DNA of 64,000 nucleotides from Pirellula staleyi DSM 6068 (GTDB lineage Bacteria > Planctomycetota > Planctomycetia > Pirellulales > Pirellulaceae): positions 1-64,000 of the forward strand of contig CAMDKL010000002.1 of the NCBI GenBank assembly GCA_945900945.1, read 5' to 3'. This document shows, one piece after another, positions 35,993 through 45,511 of the stretch. Position 1 is the first letter of the stretch, and every line of letters begins with the position of its first letter. Under the pieces are notes generated by a model, which worked only from the letters and a program-made list of their open reading frames with translations, ran no database searches and had not been told where the DNA came from. The translations under genes were made by a program, and so were the position numbers.

Positions 35993-37942
35993 ATGGACTG
36001 GGTAAAGCCCAAGCATCGCGCCAGGCAAATCAATCAATCCGAGACATCGGAGGCAGAGGTCTCTGCAAGTGCTTGGCTCAAGCAACTTTGCGAGGAAAAT
36101 GTCGCAATTCTGCAGGTTTCGTTGCCGATTCATGAACCGCGAGCGAAAATCAAGCCAGCCAAAGTCGGCGTCTCCGAATACCTTCGCGCTTTGATGTGGG
36201 GTACCGGTGTCTGGGACGTTGAGAACGGTAGCCGCCAGGAATATCTCAATGACCTGGTCGAGTTGTTTGGTGGCCCCGCACTGGCTGACGCACCGAAAAA
36301 GCGGTCTCGTGCCAAAGTGAACGACAGGTCGAAACCAACAAATGTTACTGAACGCGAAGCGAATGCCCTGCAAGCCGCAAACGCCACAAAAGTCGGAAAA
36401 TGGATTTCTCAGCAATTGCCCAAAGCAAGTTACGATCCTTACGTCGCCTTAACCTGCGCTGGTTGGATCCATGCACTGCCCGAGGTAGGTCGAAACATAT
36501 CTCCGGCCCTTTGGCTAGACGTGTTGCAATGCGCTTTGACGCAGGTTGATCGTGCTTGGGAAAGTGGCCCTGTCGATGGATTGTTTCCCTGGATCGTCTG
36601 GTCTTGTGAGGTGCCGCTCGCATTGGCAAAGCAACTTTCACATCTCGGTGGTAAAGACCACATTGTTAGTGAGACTCTCAATCGGATCGCTGTGCTACTC
36701 GAGGAATCGGCAGACAATCCACAAAGTTTTCTCTCGCGCGGCGGGCAGGATCTTCGCGCCCTACTTGCATGCATGATGCGATGCCGATGGTCTGCGGATG
36801 CGGTGGGAGCTCGGAAATGGTATCCGCCTCAGCGCAGAGCTCTTTCAAAACTTGCGATTGCAAGTCTTGCGCTGAGCGATGCAGAAGGGCGGCAATTGCT
36901 ATTCGACCGTGATGACACCTCGCTCGACGAAGAATTCTGGGTGGTGCTGAATCAACTTGTGGGAAAAAACAAAAAGCTGCATTTGGCGACGGCCTGCGCA
37001 CTACCGGATAGCATCGGTAAAGCGATCGGTGAGAAGCCATCGAAGCTCCGAAAGGACGTAACCGTGGAGGTGTCGATGCCCAATCCTAGTCACTACTGGG
37101 AAAAGAGCTCAATCGCAACGATGCGGCGCTCGTGGCGAGACCGTGGCTGCCGCGTTGCTGTCGACTTCTCAACCGATGTTATTTGGCTTGATGTGATTGG
37201 CAACGATGGCCAACGACTCATGAGCGGTGACTGGGATGTTGAGATTCTTCGAAATCACGAACCACTTCAGACAGATGTTTCATGGCAAGAAGTCTGCTGG
37301 TTTACCGACGACGATGTGGACTACCTCGAACTGGAATGTGAAGTTGAGGGTATTTGCAAAATCCAGCGGCAGGTGATGCTGATGAGAGAAGAGGGCGTCG
37401 TGTATTTCGCCGACGCCCTGATCGCTCCAATTTTGGAGGAATGGTCTGTGAAATCTACCTGGACTGTTTCGGATGATATTGAACTTCGTTCCGAACCGAA
37501 AACAACCGAAGGCAAACTCGTCCGTGCTGGAAACGCAAACCAAACTGCAGCGCTGCTGTTACCTGTCGCTATGCCGGAATGGCGCCGGTCGACAAACCAC
37601 TGTAGGATGGAATGCAATGGAACCATCCTTTCCTTGCAGTGCGACGCTAACGCAAAGAATTTGTACAACCCTTTGGTTATGTCACTCCGCGGTATCGAGT
37701 CGACGCCGGCATATACTTGGCGGCAACTGACCATTGCCGAAGAGCTGATCATTCAACCGCGAGAAATCGCAGAGGCCTTTCGTGTCCAAGTCAATCGCGA
37801 TCAGTGGGTCTTTTATCGATCACTCACCCCATGTGCGAGACGCACAGTCATGGGATTGCATCTCAATACCGAATTTTATGTCGGACGTTTCTCAAGTGAG
37901 GACGGAGTCTTTGAGTCCGTTGTTGAAGTCAATCCTGAATAG
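35993..37942 (+). CDS. Conserved hypothetical protein, 649 residues
   Basis: I do not recognise the family. It has no signal peptide. Residues about 170-400 look alpha-helical (EVGRNISPALWLDVLQCALTQV and ALSKLAIASLALSDAEG). From about 360 on it looks beta-rich, with DVIWLDVIGNDGQRLMSGDW, DYLELECEVEG and MEEGV-like acidic stretches, and ends RTVMGLHLNTEFYVGRF. This alternation reminds one of heparinase-type or uronate-lyase folds (helical then beta-sandwich), but no catalytic residue can be assigned. It is divergent from the YdjY gene and convergent with the protease. Confidence 0.75.
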   Translation: MDWVKPKHRARQINQSETSEAEVSASAWLKQLCEENVAILQVSLPIHEPRAKIKPAKVGVSEYLRALMWGTGVWDVENGSRQEYLNDLVELFGGPALADAPKKRSRAKVNDRSKPTNVTEREANALQAANATKVGKWISQQLPKASYDPYVALTCAGWIHALPEVGRNISPALWLDVLQCALTQVDRAWESGPVDGLFPWIVWSCEVPLALAKQLSHLGGKDHIVSETLNRIAVLLEESADNPQSFLSRGGQDLRALLACMMRCRWSADAVGARKWYPPQRRALSKLAIASLALSDAEGRQLLFDRDDTSLDEEFWVVLNQLVGKNKKLHLATACALPDSIGKAIGEKPSKLRKDVTVEVSMPNPSHYWEKSSIATMRRSWRDRGCRVAVDFSTDVIWLDVIGNDGQRLMSGDWDVEILRNHEPLQTDVSWQEVCWFTDDDVDYLELECEVEGICKIQRQVMLMREEGVVYFADALIAPILEEWSVKSTWTVSDDIELRSEPKTTEGKLVRAGNANQTAALLLPVAMPEWRRSTNHCRMECNGTILSLQCDANAKNLYNPLVMSLRGIESTPAYTWRQLTIAEELIIQPREIAEAFRVQVNRDQWVFYRSLTPCARRTVMGLHLNTEFYVGRFSSEDGVFESVVEVNPE

Positions 37943-38043
37943 TAACGTGGCTGACGAAGCTTACACACAGATGGGGCAATTCCGCACTGGGACGAAACAC
38001 AGTCTGCGGCTGATGAGATCAATCGGAAGACTACCTTTTCAGA

Positions 38044-40107
38044 CTAGGGATGCATTACTAGAAGCCTTCGACCGAATTGCCGAAACCAGGAATGCCATGG
38101 CTGGACCGTCTTTTCAACTGGTTCGCGAGATTCTACACGTTCGTTGCAGTCGTCTGCTGCGTCGTTCAGAACATCTCGTCCGATTGATTTCGAACGGCGA
38201 ATCTCCACTAGGAAGTCGGAAACAATCGACCGCAGCGCGCCTACTACTCCACGCAATTCGTTTTTCGTAGACTCCAAAACGTTATGGACACTCGTAGTCT
38301 TAAAAGAGAAGGGTGTGATGGTCGAACTGGTAGTCACGATGAGCTGAGCTCCCAGAATTTGCCCGATATCACCACGTGCGTAATCGGTCACTTGGAGTAT
38401 CCAACGGCCCTTGGCGTTTTTTCCATCGAACGGATTGAGACTAGATTCAGGCTTAACCGTTCCGCGGAGGGTAGACAGTGAGTTAACCCCAATACTCGCT
38501 TCGTCGGATAGAGTTATTTGAATGTAATCAGTCGATCCGCCTCGTCGGTTAATCAACGTGCGCGAGGTGCCATCGGGTGCAATTAAACGGATGCCGAGGT
38601 CGCTTACGTAAGTGTGTTGAATATTTAGTAAGACATCTAGATCGGCGATCGTGATATTGTCTGATACATCGATTGCAAATTGATGAATAGTGGCTTGCGT
38701 TGTTGCATCTCTGAGTGGATAAGTTCCTTGAAGACTATAGGTAACTTTGGTTTGCTGAGGTTGTGGCGGTGGGTTCGCAGGTGGTGTTGACTGCTTCAGT
38801 GCTGCGGCTGCTTTGCCTAGATTCAGACGTCCGTATTTGGATTGTGTTCCACTTAGGACGTTGTCGGTGTTGACGAAAACAGCATCGGTGATTTGAGCAG
38901 CTGTTCTGGTTGGGTTTTGTCCCCAAAGAAGGGCGATCGCTCCCGCTACGTGGGGCGTCGCCATGGATGTTCCACTCAATGTGCCATAGGCATTTCCAGG
39001 AAGTGTACTGAGAATGGATTGACCAGGCGCGACGATTGGAACGTTGGTTCCGAAGTTGGAAAAACTGGCGAGTGTGTCGTTGCGTGTCGACGCTCCAACC
39101 GAAATGATTCCGGCGTAGTTCGCTGGATATGAGGGTGTTGTCGCATTATTCGAGCTTTCATTGCCCGCTGCTGCTACAAAGATCCCACCTGCCTGTAGAT
39201 ATTGAGTGATGGCGGATTGCAGAGCTGATGAAAATCCACCTCTGCCCCAGCTTGCGTTGACCACTTTAGCACCGTTGACGCGAGCGTAGTTGATTGCCTC
39301 AATGGCGTCGCTTAAAGAGCCCGATCCGCTCTTGTCCAGAAACTTCAATGGCATGATTAACGCAGACCAAGCAACACCAGTAACTCCGACGCCATTATTT
39401 CCGACTGCACCGATGGTTCCTGCAACGTGCGTTCCATGGCCGTTGTCGTCCATTGGATCGTTGTCGTTATTCGCAAAGTCCCATCCGCGAGTATCGTCTA
39501 CGTATCCGTTGCGATCATCGTCAATTCCATTGCCTGCAAGCTCGTCGGAATTCGCCCAAATATTGGCAGCGAGGTCCTGGTGTCGATAGTCGACACCCGT
39601 ATCAATCACAGCCGTCACAACATTGGTCGATGTCCCGTAGTCCCAGGCTTGATCGGCGTTAATGTCAGCCGTGACTATGCCTCCTTGACTGCCGCTATTG
39701 GATAATCCCCACAACGAGCCAAGCGAAGGATCGTTGGGTATCGATTGGACAGTGATCGCAAAGTCGGGAGTCGCCTGAAGGACATCGGATCGGTTCTGAA
39801 AAGCCGCTAACGCTTGTATTATGTTTGTGTTTGCACCTACATCGACATGAAACCAACCATCGTCCGTTAGGTGACGACGAATGGTTGATCCCGCATAATT
39901 TTGCCCGATCAATGCGGATGGGTTAGGCGAGCGAAACTGAACCAGGAGCTGGTTCGAATCATAGAGCTGATTGGCAATTTGAAGTGAATCCACCGCCATG
40001 AGTTGGCGTGGTTCGAGCGATTCGACAAGCAAAAAGCGATTCGTTCGATTCCGTACAGACTTTCGGCTGGTTTTCGCCGAGGGTGTACGAGCATAAAGCG
40101 TTGGCAT
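38044..40107 (-). CDS. Extracellular subtilisin-like serine protease with P domain
   Basis: 687 residues. The N-terminus carries the planctomycete LEPRxLM motif (31-37), thought to be a surface or secretion signal, after a basic stretch. The S8 catalytic triad is D169 in VIDTGVDYRHQDLA, H224 in DNGHGTHVAGT and S381 in GTLSGTSMATPH. A proline-rich linker (about 440) leads to a proprotein-convertase P-like domain with HTYVSDLGIRLIAPDGTS and GRWILQVTDYARGD. It is likely secreted and may degrade proteins outside the cell. The last 80 residues are not typical. Confidence 0.92.
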   Translation of the reverse strand: MPTLYARTPSAKTSRKSVRNRTNRFLLVESLEPRQLMAVDSLQIANQLYDSNQLLVQFRSPNPSALIGQNYAGSTIRRHLTDDGWFHVDVGANTNIIQALAAFQNRSDVLQATPDFAITVQSIPNDPSLGSLWGLSNSGSQGGIVTADINADQAWDYGTSTNVVTAVIDTGVDYRHQDLAANIWANSDELAGNGIDDDRNGYVDDTRGWDFANNDNDPMDDNGHGTHVAGTIGAVGNNGVGVTGVAWSALIMPLKFLDKSGSGSLSDAIEAINYARVNGAKVVNASWGRGGFSSALQSAITQYLQAGGIFVAAAGNESSNNATTPSYPANYAGIISVGASTRNDTLASFSNFGTNVPIVAPGQSILSTLPGNAYGTLSGTSMATPHVAGAIALLWGQNPTRTAAQITDAVFVNTDNVLSGTQSKYGRLNLGKAAAALKQSTPPANPPPQPQQTKVTYSLQGTYPLRDATTQATIHQFAIDVSDNITIADLDVLLNIQHTYVSDLGIRLIAPDGTSRTLINRRGGSTDYIQITLSDEASIGVNSLSTLRGTVKPESSLNPFDGKNAKGRWILQVTDYARGDIGQILGAQLIVTTSSTITPFSFKTTSVHNVLESTKNELRGVVGALRSIVSDFLVEIRRSKSIGRDVLNDAADDCNERVESREPVEKTVQPWHSWFRQFGRRLLVMHP

Positions 40108-40204
40108 CGCACTTGCCCCACCAAGGGTTAAAATAGAATCGGCAATGTGGACGATACGATGCCGACCGCAAGACTAAAGTTTCAAAGATTTTTATCGTTA
40201 GAAA

Positions 40205-41983
40205 TCAGTGGGGCAAGTAGCGTTTCGCAAAGATTCCTTTTGCTAGCCCAATTAAGTATAGCAAACAGCTTATAATCGTTAGAAATCTCACGGGCAAATC
40301 GCCAACAGATTGCCACCAGCCCGATCGGCCATCTGGTATTGGTTCCGCAAGGATCCAGCCTGGCTCCATTCGAGGGAGCGACCGCACCACTCGCCCATCG
40401 CCATCGATCCAAGCGGAAATACCCAAGTTGGCAGCAACCAGCATGGGCCTGCGATTCTCAACAGCCGCCAAAATTGCGTTGTTCAAATGATGGTCGAGAA
40501 TGCTTGAACCTCGAAACCACCCGTCGTTGGTAATATTGACCAGCATGTCCGGCGACTTCCCCAACGCCGTGAGCCTGCTGATGTCCGATTGTATCAAATG
40601 CGGAAGTACATCTTCAAAACAAATGCTTGTTGAAATGGTCGCACCCGATGACATTTGCCAAGCCATTGGCCTGTCGCCAGCTTCGATGGTACCAAGTCCA
40701 ATCATACGGAGAAGGCTTGGAAAAGACGACGCAAACGGAATGTATTCTCCAAACATAACTAAGTGCTGTTTCGAATAGTACTTACAAGCGTCTCTGTTTT
40801 GTGGATCGAACCAAAGTGCCGCGTTGTACCTGTTCGCTTTACCCGAATACAATCTCACGCAATCGGTACCTAACAAAAACTTGGGCGGGTTCGAATGAGT
40901 GGGACTGTAAATACTCTTCAACTTGATTTCAATCTGTTCCCTCCAACTGGCGATGTCTTCTTCCGATAGTTTTAACGCTTCGGCCAGGGCCGGGTCGTTA
41001 TCGGAATCAAGCCAAGGCACACCGCCACTAAATGTGCTTTCCGGCCAAACAATCAAATTCACTTCTTGGGAGGTACTCGCCTGTGCTGCTTTCGCTGTCT
41101 GCTGTGCATACCGTTGCCACCCAAGCATCATGTCGTCAAAATTGCCATCGAATTGAGTCGGCATGTTTTCCTGAATCAACAACACAGCCCCTAGCGGCTT
41201 GATCGGTTCTTGGCTCGCCAGCCACTGGTCATGCGATCGCATAGAGCCTATCGAACATAATACTACTGCGAACGCGAGTATCGTATAGGCTGTAACCTCA
41301 AGCACGAATCGCCTGGATTTTGCGGCAAGCCAAACCGTACGATTCCCAAAGGCCCAGTTTAGCCATTGATAGAGCACAGCACCTAGGAACATGACCAAAA
41401 AACTAACGCCATAGCCACCAAAGTAAGAGGAGATCGGCAACATCCAAGGCCACGGCGTTTGACTATGTGCAAGCATGCAGGCTGCGAACCCTGTTACGAA
41501 GTAGGCACGTATGAGTTCGCAAGCAACCCAAGCCATCCCGGCTGCAAATGGCAACGGAATGTACCAGGAATGATGCAGTGATCGAGCCATCGCGACAAAT
41601 ATTGGCAGGTAGACGGCCAGATACAATGACAACGCTATCCAACCGAAGTGGAGCGGCCAATAGGCCAGTCGGATTCCTTGCAAAAGCGCAAGCCACATAA
41701 CGGCACCGGCTAGCCATAGGCTCCAGTATTCTCGGCGGGTCGGCGAATACTCTTTTGCAATAACGGATGCCCAACAGGCCGACGCCAAAAAACCTGCCCA
41801 TGGAAATTTCATCGGTGGCAGCGAAAACCAATAGAGGATGGTCCCTAACAACGCTAGGAACCAAGTTTGACTGATTCGCTCACTCCACAGGATGGGTGAG
41901 TGAATGGGTTTGCCACTGACGCTTTTTGTATCGCTACTGCAAGTCTTCTTTGACAATCTGGATCCATCCGTTAGGTATTGCAC
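40205..41983 (-). CDS. lnt: Apolipoprotein N-acyltransferase
   Basis: 592 residues. About eight membrane segments in the N-terminal half are followed by a nitrilase-like domain. The catalytic residues expected in Lnt are E in NLIVWPESTFSGG, K in YYSKQHLVMFGEYIPF and C in ISTSICFEDVLP. The start used here is a GTG at 41983, since no better one lies before the first membrane helix; the exact start is uncertain. It adds the third acyl chain to lipoproteins in the inner membrane. It follows aroB by about 9 bp. Confidence 0.9.
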   Translation of the reverse strand: MQYLTDGSRLSKKTCSSDTKSVSGKPIHSPILWSERISQTWFLALLGTILYWFSLPPMKFPWAGFLASACWASVIAKEYSPTRREYWSLWLAGAVMWLALLQGIRLAYWPLHFGWIALSLYLAVYLPIFVAMARSLHHSWYIPLPFAAGMAWVACELIRAYFVTGFAACMLAHSQTPWPWMLPISSYFGGYGVSFLVMFLGAVLYQWLNWAFGNRTVWLAAKSRRFVLEVTAYTILAFAVVLCSIGSMRSHDQWLASQEPIKPLGAVLLIQENMPTQFDGNFDDMMLGWQRYAQQTAKAAQASTSQEVNLIVWPESTFSGGVPWLDSDNDPALAEALKLSEEDIASWREQIEIKLKSIYSPTHSNPPKFLLGTDCVRLYSGKANRYNAALWFDPQNRDACKYYSKQHLVMFGEYIPFASSFPSLLRMIGLGTIEAGDRPMAWQMSSGATISTSICFEDVLPHLIQSDISRLTALGKSPDMLVNITNDGWFRGSSILDHHLNNAILAAVENRRPMLVAANLGISAWIDGDGRVVRSLPRMEPGWILAEPIPDGRSGWWQSVGDLPVRFLTIISCLLYLIGLAKGIFAKRYLPH

Positions 41984-41992
41984 TAAGTTGCA

Positions 41993-43084
41993 TTAAGTTG
42001 CGTTGCCATAAATCGCACCGAGAATGTCGGCGTATTCACAATTGGAAACAGTCCGCACGTTACCCATACGGGTTGGCAAGATAAGGTTGAGCCTGCCATG
42101 CTCTGTTTTCTTGTCCATTTGCATGGCGACTACTAGCTGCTCACTTGGCACCTCACGAAAACTAGTGGGTAGCCCGAATTTACGGAGCAGTGCTGTTTGT
42201 CTTTCTTGGCAATCTTTTTGCCAGAGCTCAAGTCGGACAGCCAATTGCCCTGCCATGGTCATGCCAATTGATATTGCTTCGCCATGCAAGAAGCGACCGT
42301 AAGAAGTTTTAGATTCGATCGCATGCCCAAAGGTGTGGCCATAATTGAGAATAGCCCGTAGCCCTGTGGTTTCGCGTTCATCTTGAGAAACCACTTGAGC
42401 CTTCAATTCACAGCATCGACGGACAATATGCTGGATATGCTCATGCTTTCTCGCCAGAATTGCGTCAGCATGTTCCTCTAGATGGTCAAAAAAACTTTCG
42501 TCCAGGATTACACCGTATTTTACGACCTCTGCAAGACCGCTTCTGAATTCCCGATCCGGCAGGGAGTCAAGCGTCGACGTATCGATCCACACGGCATGCG
42601 GCTGCCAAAACGCACCGATCATGTTCTTGGCTGCTGGCAAGTTGATTCCCGTCTTGCCTCCAACACTGCTGTCAACCATAGCCAATAGCGTCGTTGGCAC
42701 CTGAATGAATCTTAGACCTCGGGTAAAAGACGCGGCAGCGAAGCCTGCTAGGTCACCAACAACGCCGCCACCAATAGCGACGACCACGCTTTTTCGGTCG
42801 GTTTTTTCCTCCAGCATTTGGCTCCAAAGCTGTGATAAATTCGCAATCGACTTGTTCTCTTCGCCACTGGGAACGATCAGCATAGAGGTCCGCTTGTTTG
42901 TTTGATTTAAGTAGTCTTTGACCGTTTTACCGAAGGTTTGCGCAACCTTTTCATCGCAAATAATAACGGTGTGCGACCATCCGATCAACAACTCCCCCAG
43001 CGAAGTCGCAATGCCATCCAGAGTTCGAGTGCCAATGAAGATCGGATAACTTCGTTCGGCTAATTTTACTTGAACTTGATGCAT
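41993..43084 (-). CDS. aroB: 3-dehydroquinate synthase
   Basis: 363 residues from the ATG at 43084, one base after the stop of the kinase gene; a longer frame to 43147 overlaps that gene. Family elements: VPSGEENKSIANLSQLW, IGGGVVGDLAGFAAASFTRG, QVPTTLLAMVDSSVGGKTGIN, AEVVKYGVILD, and LNYGHTFGHAIES with metal-binding histidines. It forms 3-dehydroquinate in the shikimate pathway. It sits between an STK gene and lnt, probably one transcript. Confidence 0.94.
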   Translation of the reverse strand: MHQVQVKLAERSYPIFIGTRTLDGIATSLGELLIGWSHTVIICDEKVAQTFGKTVKDYLNQTNKRTSMLIVPSGEENKSIANLSQLWSQMLEEKTDRKSVVVAIGGGVVGDLAGFAAASFTRGLRFIQVPTTLLAMVDSSVGGKTGINLPAAKNMIGAFWQPHAVWIDTSTLDSLPDREFRSGLAEVVKYGVILDESFFDHLEEHADAILARKHEHIQHIVRRCCELKAQVVSQDERETTGLRAILNYGHTFGHAIESKTSYGRFLHGEAISIGMTMAGQLAVRLELWQKDCQERQTALLRKFGLPTSFREVPSEQLVVAMQMDKKTEHGRLNLILPTRMGNVRTVSNCEYADILGAIYGNAT

Positions 43085-43085
43085 T

Positions 43086-44669
43086 TTATTTGGGTTCTTT
43101 CTCACGGTCCACGGCAAGCACGACGCGTGAATTACATAGGTAGTCATGAAGCGACTTGCGGCCCTTTAGAAGCAGAATCATGGTTGAGTCGATGCATGGA
43201 AACAAAACGAGAGCGACCGCAAAAATGGGGAGCAAAAGCGGATTGCTGAAGTTCATGTAAAGCGACAGTGGCGAAAACCAGGCGAAAGAATTTCGAAGAA
43301 CTTCGCGAGTTACTAATTGTTGGCGTCTCGGAGGTAAACCGTTTACCTCCACGATTCGGAGCTGGAACAAATAACGCCCAATCGATTCCCATCCACGAAA
43401 AATCATCGTCAGATAAACGGCGGGTACAATGAGCGACGCAAATGCGACAATTGGCGTAGCCCATCGATAATTTCGTAATGCCGAAACATTGGTCCAGTCC
43501 GCATTCAAAAGAAAGATCAAAATTGCAAAGGGCGCGATAAAAACCAACAAGAACAATTGGTCTATCGCGTAGGCCGCCGCCCGAGACGCGACTCCCGCGG
43601 TAGTAGTCGAAACGGGTTCGATCGATTTCAAGTCGACTAAAAGCTCATCGTACGTTGCATACCGATCTTTTGGGTTCTTGGATAGCAAACGAGAAATGAG
43701 GTTAGCGAATTCGCGAGGGATCGCACTTGGCCAAACAAGCGGGAACGTGACCTCCGCCGTGAGGTGAGTTTCAATCCGCTCGCGAACCGTTGTTCCAACA
43801 AGTTCAAAAGGCAAACGACCAAATACTAATTCAAAAAGTGTTATGCCTAGTGCATACATATCTGACTGGATACTAATCGGGTTACCTTGGATTAGCTCTG
43901 GAGCGACGTAGGCAGGTGTTCCGGAGACCGTAGTGGGCTGCCCCGGTTCATATTGAATTCGAGAAAGGCCAAAGTCCGAAAGTTTGATTAGCCCTCCGCC
44001 CGCGATCAGAAGATTCGCAGGCTTGATATCGGCGTGAACAATCCCAAACTGCGAGGCATGTCGCAGTGCAGAGGCAACTTGAATGCCATATCGAATCGAC
44101 TCTGCGTAGGGTATCGCTCCCTCCGACTTGAGTTTCTCCGAAAGTGGCGGACCTACTAAGAGTTCCATCGCCAAGAATGGCTCTTCATCTTGGCGACCGA
44201 CGTAATAAATCGTAACCACATTCGGATGATTTAATCTGGCCTGCGCGACTGCTTCACGCAGCATCATTGCGATGCGAGAGTTGACGCAGTGATTTACATT
44301 CCGCATGATCTTGACTGCGACGAAGCGCTGCAAAGAAGTGTCCAACGCGCGATAAACGGCTCCCATTCCACCCGACCCTAATTTTTGGTCGACTCGAAAG
44401 TGGCCGTAGAGGCGGTTGATAAGATTGCCTCTTTCATCCAGCTCGAAATGAAGCACTTCCTCTTCGCTTTGGAAATTGCTAATGGAAACGGTCGCGCTCA
44501 TCGTGTGCCGAATCGCTTCGGACTGGACAATGCGCTTGCAGTTGATACATTCGCCTCCGAGCACTGGGTCCACACGAAACTCGGTACCACAGACGCAATG
44601 GTAAACAAGGCCTGGCGTGGCTAGGCTTAAAATATCAGCTGTTGGTTCTAACTGCGTAGAAGATTCCAT
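43086..44669 (-). CDS. Membrane Ser/Thr protein kinase with N-terminal Cys pairs and C-terminal RDD domain
   Basis: 527 residues from the ATG at 44669 (the frame runs on to 44762). Two cysteine pairs (C25/C27 in CVCG and C41/C44 in CINC) may form a zinc ribbon. The kinase domain (about 90-360) has the glycine loop LGSGGMGAVY, the lysine K120 in FVAVKIM, HADIKPAN in place of HRDxKPxN (H212, D214) and DFG at D232. The Arg of HRD is Ala, so it is a non-RD kinase and may not need loop phosphorylation. The C-terminal part (about 370-515) has RDD-type membrane helices. Confidence 0.9.
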   Translation of the reverse strand: MESSTQLEPTADILSLATPGLVYHCVCGTEFRVDPVLGGECINCKRIVQSEAIRHTMSATVSISNFQSEEEVLHFELDERGNLINRLYGHFRVDQKLGSGGMGAVYRALDTSLQRFVAVKIMRNVNHCVNSRIAMMLREAVAQARLNHPNVVTIYYVGRQDEEPFLAMELLVGPPLSEKLKSEGAIPYAESIRYGIQVASALRHASQFGIVHADIKPANLLIAGGGLIKLSDFGLSRIQYEPGQPTTVSGTPAYVAPELIQGNPISIQSDMYALGITLFELVFGRLPFELVGTTVRERIETHLTAEVTFPLVWPSAIPREFANLISRLLSKNPKDRYATYDELLVDLKSIEPVSTTTAGVASRAAAYAIDQLFLLVFIAPFAILIFLLNADWTNVSALRNYRWATPIVAFASLIVPAVYLTMIFRGWESIGRYLFQLRIVEVNGLPPRRQQLVTREVLRNSFAWFSPLSLYMNFSNPLLLPIFAVALVLFPCIDSTMILLLKGRKSLHDYLCNSRVVLAVDREKEPK

Positions 44670-44901
44670 TGGTGCAATTGTACTCCCTAAGCGTCTAATC
44701 GAAATCAGCCTGCTCCTTTTTCTACGACCCGTTTTCACGAATGTCGAATCGGGATAACCCATTTATTCCGTTGGATGGTCGCTATAAGGCGTCCTTTATC
44801 AAAAATAATCTGCACAAATCCTACAACAGGTTTTTCTTAGCATTGGTTTCTTGGTTGATTGGAACAAAGTATTGGAATCGATTTGCCGCAGACTTGTCTG
44901 A

Positions 44902-45498
44902 GGTCTATCGAGCAACCAATCGAACCAAGTCCAACGATTCACGTTATCCAGTTTGGCAATTGTTTCGTCATCCTGTGTTGCGTTTGCTCAAACCACAGAA
45001 TTGTCTAGGAAGCAGTCGAATTCTAAGAGCGTGGTCGGAATGGATTCCTATGAACGGGAAGTGCTTCCGATCCAGCGGGCAAGGAAAAATGCGAAACCAT
45101 TCACGGCTGACTAGACCACCATGGCTGCGACCTACACGCACGATCAAGACGGACAAAGGGTGGACCAATATGCTATGACAGTTGATCCACAATCAATGGA
45201 GCGACCAGACTTTGTTCGTAGCGGATTCCGAAGCACGCGCAGCACATTGCAAGCGGGCTTGAGTGCTGACCACTATCACGTGACAGAACAATGGGGTCAA
45301 CCGATACAACCCTATGGGGAATGGCGGTATCCGAACAGACCGTTTAGTGTTCCCTATGGCCAAGGTGGAGGAACACAAGGAAATTTTGGAGTTGGGCCTG
45401 CGAATGTATTACCTGCGGGGCAAGACGAATACTACCCACAAGCACCTACCTACCAACCCATGTCAGGCGGTGGTTTCCAGTCACCTTTCCGCGATTAG
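44902..45498 (+). pseudogene. Interrupted gene for a small secreted protein
   Basis: The same frame reads QVQRFTLSSLAIVSSSCVAFAQ, which looks like a signal peptide, then YEREVLPIQRARKNAKPFTAD and a TAG at 45112-45114. After it the frame goes on open from the ATG at 45121 (MAATYTHDQDGQ) to the TAA-type stop at 45498, with a Gly/Pro/Tyr-rich end. No start codon is visible before the signal part, and the second ATG has no ribosome site. This is best read as one secreted-protein gene with two lesions; alternatively the 125-codon part is a separate small gene. Confidence 0.45.
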
Positions 45499-45511
45499 GC
45501 GGGTTTCTCAA

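Noticed and set aside
37782..38270. Plus-strand 162-codon frame overlapping the end of the 649-residue protein and the protease
   Set aside because: It overlaps two better supported genes and has no family match.
44741..45178. 145-codon plus-strand frame overlapping the kinase start
   Set aside because: It overlaps the kinase 5' region and the secreted-protein frame; its composition is not protein-like and no family matches.
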